A program made the translations under genes and the position numbers. From positions 1 through 8,302 of the forward strand of contig JAPOZE010000359.1 of the NCBI GenBank assembly GCA_026706225.1: 8,302 bases of DNA, in the 5' to 3' direction. A model generated the notes under the pieces. The model ran no database searches and had not been told where the DNA came from. It saw nothing but the letters and a program-made list of their open reading frames with translations. Source of the DNA: Acidobacteriota bacterium (GTDB taxonomy: Bacteria; Acidobacteriota; Terriglobia; Versatilivoradales; Versatilivoraceae). This document shows positions 5,615-8,302 of the stretch, piece by piece. The stretch's first letter is position 1. Each line of letters opens with the position of its first letter.

Positions 5615-6667
5615 ATGAACACACTTCGCTTGGCATCGCGACCCCCCATCAACGCCTTGGGCTCCCGACGTGTCCGATTCGGGGCCTGGAAACTCTTGAT
5701 CCCCCTGGCCTTCGGCCTGCAACTGGCCTGCTCGGGACGCGGGGGACCGGAGGAAAAGACCGGCGACTCCTCCGACCGGGGAAAGGGAGGGGTGGTGCTG
5801 AAACAGGGGGAGCGGCAGGTCGACATCCTGATCGACGGCAAGCCCTTCACTTCCTACCATTTCCAGGGCTACAACAAGCCCATCTTCTTTCCCCTGCGTT
5901 CGGCCACGGGGACGGTGGTCACCCGTGGCTTTCCCATGATCGAGGACATACCCGGGGAGAGCCGCGACCACCGCCACCACACCGGGGTCTGGTTCACCCA
6001 CGGAGACGTCAACGGCGTGGACTTCTGGAGCGAGACGCCGGAATGCGGAACCATCCGGCACCAGGAATTCGAGCGCGTCGAGAGCGGGCCGGAGGTGGGC
6101 GTGCTCAAGTCCCGCAACCACTGGCTGACTCGCGGCGGCGAGCTGTTCCTCAGCGAAACCCGGGAGGTCCGCATCTACAACCGGCCCGAGTCGCGGGTCA
6201 TGGACCTGGAGGTGCAGCTCACCGCTGCCGGCGGACCGGTCAAGTTCGGCGACACCAAGGAGGGATCCTTCGGCATGCGGCTGGCCGAGCCCTTCACCGA
6301 GAAGCAAGGGTTGCTGATCCGGAATTCAGAGGGCGCCCGGGGCGAGGCGGGATGCTGGGGCAAGCCGGCCCGCTGGGTGGACTACACCACCCGGACGGGT
6401 TCCGAGACCCTGGGCGTGGCCATCCTGGACCACCCGGGCAGCTTTCGCCATCCCACCCACTGGCACGCCCGGGGCTATGCCCTGTTTGCCGCCAACCCCT
6501 TCGGACTGCACGATTTCTACGGCGACGACACCAGGGACGGCAGCACCCTGCTGCCCGAGGGAGAGACCCTGCGCTTCCACTACCGCGTCTACATCCACTC
6601 CGGCGACGCCGACCAGGCGGGCGTGGAGCAGGAGTTTGAGGCGTTTGCGGAGGGGGCACGAGAGTAG
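5615..6667 (+). CDS. DUF6807 (PmoA-like) family protein, exported
   Basis: 350 residues. ATG 5615 has a strong GGAGG at 5605-5609. The N-terminus has a long basic n-region (1-26) and a hydrophobic stretch LLIPLAFGLQLAC ending at Cys39, followed by a Gly/Ser/charged linker. This suggests a lipoprotein, although the lipobox is imperfect (Gln at -3), so ordinary secretion or anchoring is also possible. The family domain (about 62-345) is recognisable by DHRHHTGVWFTHGDVNGVDFW (118-138), GDTKEGSFGMR (212-222), WGKPARWVDY (248-257), HPTHWHARGYALFAANPFG (279-297) and a final beta-rich LPEGETLRFHYRVYIH. DUF6807 proteins are often near carbohydrate or glycoside catabolism genes in Acidobacteriota, Planctomycetota and Bacteroidota; biochemical activity is not established to my knowledge. 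It lies 90 bp after the HupE-like gene with no clear terminator between, so co-transcription is possible. Confidence 0.88.
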   Translation: MNTLRLASRPPINALGSRRVRFGAWKLLIPLAFGLQLACSGRGGPEEKTGDSSDRGKGGVVLKQGERQVDILIDGKPFTSYHFQGYNKPIFFPLRSATGTVVTRGFPMIEDIPGESRDHRHHTGVWFTHGDVNGVDFWSETPECGTIRHQEFERVESGPEVGVLKSRNHWLTRGGELFLSETREVRIYNRPESRVMDLEVQLTAAGGPVKFGDTKEGSFGMRLAEPFTEKQGLLIRNSEGARGEAGCWGKPARWVDYTTRTGSETLGVAILDHPGSFRHPTHWHARGYALFAANPFGLHDFYGDDTRDGSTLLPEGETLRFHYRVYIHSGDADQAGVEQEFEAFAEGARE

Positions 6668-6711
6668 GATCGCGGCGGGTAGGGAGGACGGGGACGAGCC
6701 ATTGGAAAACG

Positions 6712-7506
6712 TCACTCCAGCGCCAGGCCGACCAGGCTCAGAATGCACAGGGTGGTGTTGTAGGCCAGGTGAAGCAGGTAGGCCGGAAGGAGGGCGCCGG
6801 TCCGTGCCCGAACCAGCGACAGCGCCAGGCCGACCAGCAGGATCAGGCTTACGGCCATCCAGCTTCCCCAGAGCTGGGTGACGTGCAGTGAAGTGAACAT
6901 CAGCGCCGTCAGCAGGACGGCGGCCACCGATCCCCAGCGGCGCTCCAGCACCGGAAAGATATAGCCGCGAAAGACGACCTCCTCCACCAGGGGAGCCACC
7001 GCAATGGCTGTCACACCCAGGAACACGGCCGTCTGGGCATGCTCCAACAGCCCGGAGACGGGAAGATCCTCGATGCCGGGGATGCGACTGGAGAGAGCCC
7101 CAATGACCAACGCCAGCAGCCCTCCCAACACCAGGAAGTGCCCGGCCGGGGCTGCCGCCGGCCCCTTCCACTTGAGGGAGGACCAGAAGGGAGACCGGTA
7201 CTTCACGGTGATGGTGCGGTAGATGAAGAACAGCACCAGCCCGTTCAGCAGGTTGGTCATCAGGATCTGGGCCATGCCCTGGGTGACCGGATCGGCGGTC
7301 AGTGTCGGTTGGCCCAGGTAAATGGTCAGCAAGGAGCCGGCGGCCTGGGCCGCCAGCATCAGCACCACCAGGCCCAGGCAGAAGAAACCGGCCAATTCCA
7401 GCAGGTCGCGTCCGTTCCAGACCGGAAAGGAAACCGGAGCAGGCGCGGGCGACCCGTCAGGTTCACCCGAGGTTGGGAAGGGATCGTTGGAAACCGTCTT
7501 GGCCAT
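6712..7506 (-). CDS. CPBP family intramembrane metalloprotease (CAAX protease-like)
   Basis: 264 residues from the ATG at 7504-7506. The frame is open for 59 more codons upstream, but that extension is translated repeat DNA (unit B) and crosses the terminator-like hairpin, so the shorter start is preferred. No clear Shine-Dalgarno motif precedes it. The N-terminal 28 residues are Pro/Ser-rich and cytosolic, followed by about seven to eight membrane segments. The glutamate-protease motifs are intact: VEEVVFRG (Glu175-Glu176, Arg180), FTSLH (His208) and HLAYN (His246, Asn250). Relatives include Rce1-type CAAX proteases and bacterial immunity/bacteriocin-processing Abi proteins; the substrate here is unknown. 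It converges on the DUF6807 gene with 44 bp between their stops and no evident terminator there. Confidence 0.9.
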   Translation of the reverse strand: MAKTVSNDPFPTSGEPDGSPAPAPVSFPVWNGRDLLELAGFFCLGLVVLMLAAQAAGSLLTIYLGQPTLTADPVTQGMAQILMTNLLNGLVLFFIYRTITVKYRSPFWSSLKWKGPAAAPAGHFLVLGGLLALVIGALSSRIPGIEDLPVSGLLEHAQTAVFLGVTAIAVAPLVEEVVFRGYIFPVLERRWGSVAAVLLTALMFTSLHVTQLWGSWMAVSLILLVGLALSLVRARTGALLPAYLLHLAYNTTLCILSLVGLALE

Positions 7507-7548
7507 AGGCAGGAAGGCGCACCGGACGTTGCTGACTTGAAACAAACC

Positions 7549-7576
7549 AAAAAAAGAGTGTCCCACGAAGGGCCAC
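7549..7576 (-). terminator. Intrinsic terminator-like hairpin in the protease leader
   Basis: On the minus strand GTGGCCC-TTCGT-GGGACAC forms a 7-bp stem with one G/A mismatch and a UUCG-type loop. It is followed by TC and a run of seven T. It lies about 42 nt before the protease ATG and just beyond the matching end of repeat unit B. It could stop transcription arriving from the upstream minus-strand gene, or act as an attenuator of the protease. The mismatch makes the stem only moderately stable. Confidence 0.5.
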
Positions 7577-7580
7577 CGAG

Positions 7581-7724
7581 CGTGACGGGATGATGCCCCC
7601 CGGGAGCGCGGGCGTCTCGCCCGCATGCGCTGCCGTTGCGTGCCGCTCAGTGTCCCTGCGATGGCGCACCCGGCGACCCACACGGCGGGAACATCGCCAT
7701 GGGCTCGGCCGAAGCAGGGTCCTG
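7581..7724 (-). repeat. Dispersed repeat, unit B (left half, inverted)
   Basis: The reverse complement matches 4130-4275 of unit A, from the CAGGACYCTGC block through GGCCGAGCCCATG, ACTGAGCGGCA, the core hairpin (7608-7624) and GGGCATCATCCC. One 3-bp insertion and scattered substitutions separate them. It lies in the gene-free 7507-7961 interval, opposite in orientation to unit C. The 55 bp between the two (7725-7779) show no match to unit A and no gene. Confidence 0.85.
7608..7624. repeat. Core hairpin of repeat unit B
   Basis: GCGGGCG-TCT-CGCCCGC: the same perfect 7-bp stem as in unit A; only the loop differs (AGA in the repeat's own orientation, GGA in unit A). Confidence 0.75.
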
Positions 7725-7779
7725 GCGCCGTTGCCGGTCGAGGCGGGTGGAGGAGATCACCGAGGCTGTGCCAGGACGT

Positions 7780-7947
7780 GTGCAGGCGGGACGCCTGCGC
7801 TCCCGGGTGGCTTCATCCCGTGACGTCGTCGCAGCAATGCAGGTCATCGGTCTTTGTTTTTTTTCATGGTTCGCCTTCAACATCCATCGGCAGTCTCTTC
7901 CTCCAATGATCCGCACGGCAGGGCAGGGGCGGCACTTGCTTGAAAGG
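7780..7947 (+). repeat. Dispersed repeat, unit C (right half)
   Basis: Matches 4222-4395 of unit A in the same orientation: the core hairpin, GCTCCCGGGTGG, TGACGTCGTCGCAGCAA, CATCGGTCTTTGT, a T-rich segment with eight consecutive T (7857-7864), CATCGGCAGT, TGATCCGC and GGGGCGGCACTT, ending at TTGAA. It stops about 15 bp short of the stop codon of the minus-strand gene at 7962. The left half of the family is missing, the counterpart of what unit B retains. Confidence 0.85.
7782..7798. repeat. Core hairpin of repeat unit C, with compensatory base change
   Basis: GCAGGCG-GGA-CGCCTGC: compared with units A and B the third stem base is A instead of G and its partner is T instead of C, so pairing is kept. 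Confidence 0.75.
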
Positions 7948-7961
7948 CGATCACACAGGAC

Positions 7962-8302
7962 CTATTCCCGGTCGCGCTCCACCAGGGCCGCGGCCAGCAG
8001 CGGGATCATCAACTCGTGGTGGCCGGTGAGGGCGATTCCCTTCCCTGACCCCACGGTGGGTCGCTGCACCACGTTCCGGGTGGGCCGGTAATGCTGCAGA
8101 AAGTCCAGGTTGAGGGTGGTGAAGGCCTCCAGGGGATGCCCCAGGTTGCGCACCAGGTTGACCGCCTTGAGAAAGACCTCCGGCAGGATGACCGCGGAGC
8201 CGCAATTGAGGTAGACGCCACCGTCGTGCAAGTCGCGGGCGATGGAAGCCAGCAGGCGAAAGTCCTGCAGGGTGCCCCGGCCCAGAGCCTCCCCGTCCGC
8301 CG
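7962..8302 (-). CDS. Conserved protein of unknown function, C-terminal part (enters from the right edge)
   Basis: About 113 residues are visible; the frame is open to the window edge, so the true start is outside. The TTG at 8229-8231 is probably an internal leucine codon. The visible sequence starts ADGEALGRGTLQDFRLLASI, then GGVYLNCGSAVILPEVFLKA, RNLGHPLEAFTTLNLDFLQH, YRPTRNVVQRP, and ends TGHHELMIPLLAAALVERDRE. The dense run of motifs (LNxGSAVxLPEVFLKA, FTTxNxDFxxHYRPxxNVV, TGHHExMxPLLAAA) looks strongly conserved, and I recall similar C-termini in bacterial hypothetical proteins, but I cannot name the family or activity. The GSAV loop in an alpha/beta context is compatible with a nucleotide- or cofactor-binding fold; this is speculation. 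The next minus-strand gene is the protease, 455 bp away across repeats B and C. Confidence 0.75.
   Translation of the reverse strand, partial: ADGEALGRGTLQDFRLLASIARDLHDGGVYLNCGSAVILPEVFLKAVNLVRNLGHPLEAFTTLNLDFLQHYRPTRNVVQRPTVGSGKGIALTGHHELMIPLLAAALVERDRE

Noticed and set aside
4436..6307. Long minus-strand open frame (623 codons) antisense to the HupE-like and DUF6807 genes
   Set aside because: It is the shadow of two well-supported plus-strand genes in GC-rich DNA. Its translation is Gly/Gln/Pro-rich, without recognisable domains, signal or start context, and it spans two genes plus the gap between them.
7507..7683. 59-codon N-terminal extension of the CPBP protease
   Set aside because: It consists of translated repeat-B sequence and the terminator-like hairpin, contains no membrane segment typical of the family, and the protease is of normal length from the ATG at 7506.
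7780..7798. CRISPR-like array from the repeated hairpin cores
   Set aside because: Only three copies exist, thousands of bases apart or in opposite orientation, with no regular spacers and no cas genes.
7590..8091. Short plus-strand frames over repeats B and C (products resembling GSAGVSPACAAVA... and similar)
   Set aside because: These are translations of the repeat units. The same peptides appear from unit A in other frames, and no ribosome-binding site or domain supports them.

Overview
The window is chromosomal DNA from a high-GC, Gram-negative-type bacterium. A TonB-dependent receptor with an N-terminal carboxypeptidase-regulatory-like domain and a DUF6807 (PmoA) protein together suggest an uncultured Acidobacteriota member. 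Planctomycetota or Verrucomicrobiota relatives are possible alternatives. This placement is inference; there is no rRNA or other marker here.

Layout. A minus-strand block (3213 down to 1) carries a small secreted protein of unknown function, an 80-residue helical protein whose ATG directly abuts the previous stop codon, a 771-residue TonB-dependent outer-membrane receptor, and the first 46 codons of a LarA/DUF2088-like protein that leaves the window. A compact divergent promoter region (3214-3325) separates it from a plus-strand block: an inositol-monophosphatase-family enzyme (3326-4126), a HupE/UreJ-related membrane protein without the family's usual histidines (4415-5524), and a DUF6807 protein (5615-6667). 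A CPBP/CAAX-type membrane protease (7506 to 6712, minus) converges on that block. At the right edge is the C-terminal third or so of an unrecognised conserved protein (minus).

The two long gene-free stretches (4127-4414 and 7507-7961) are both filled by the same dispersed repeat family. One near-complete unit (A, 4130-4395) lies between the phosphatase and HupE-like genes. Two partial units in opposite orientation (B, 7581-7724, and C, 7780-7947) lie upstream of the protease. All three centre on a GC-rich hairpin; between A and C one stem pair changes on both sides and stays paired. Unit A also sits inside an 18-bp inverted repeat (17 of 18 matching) that supplies the phosphatase's last codons and stop, and runs into a 4 x 7-bp tandem repeat inside the 5' coding region of the HupE-like gene.

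I see no defence system, CRISPR array, tRNA, rRNA or intact transposase. The genes look like ordinary envelope and metabolic functions and do not form one obvious pathway. The items most worth a second look are the repeat family, the heptanucleotide repeat that could switch reading frame, the degenerate HupE-like protein, the stop/start-coupled small gene pair, and a terminator-like hairpin in the protease leader.
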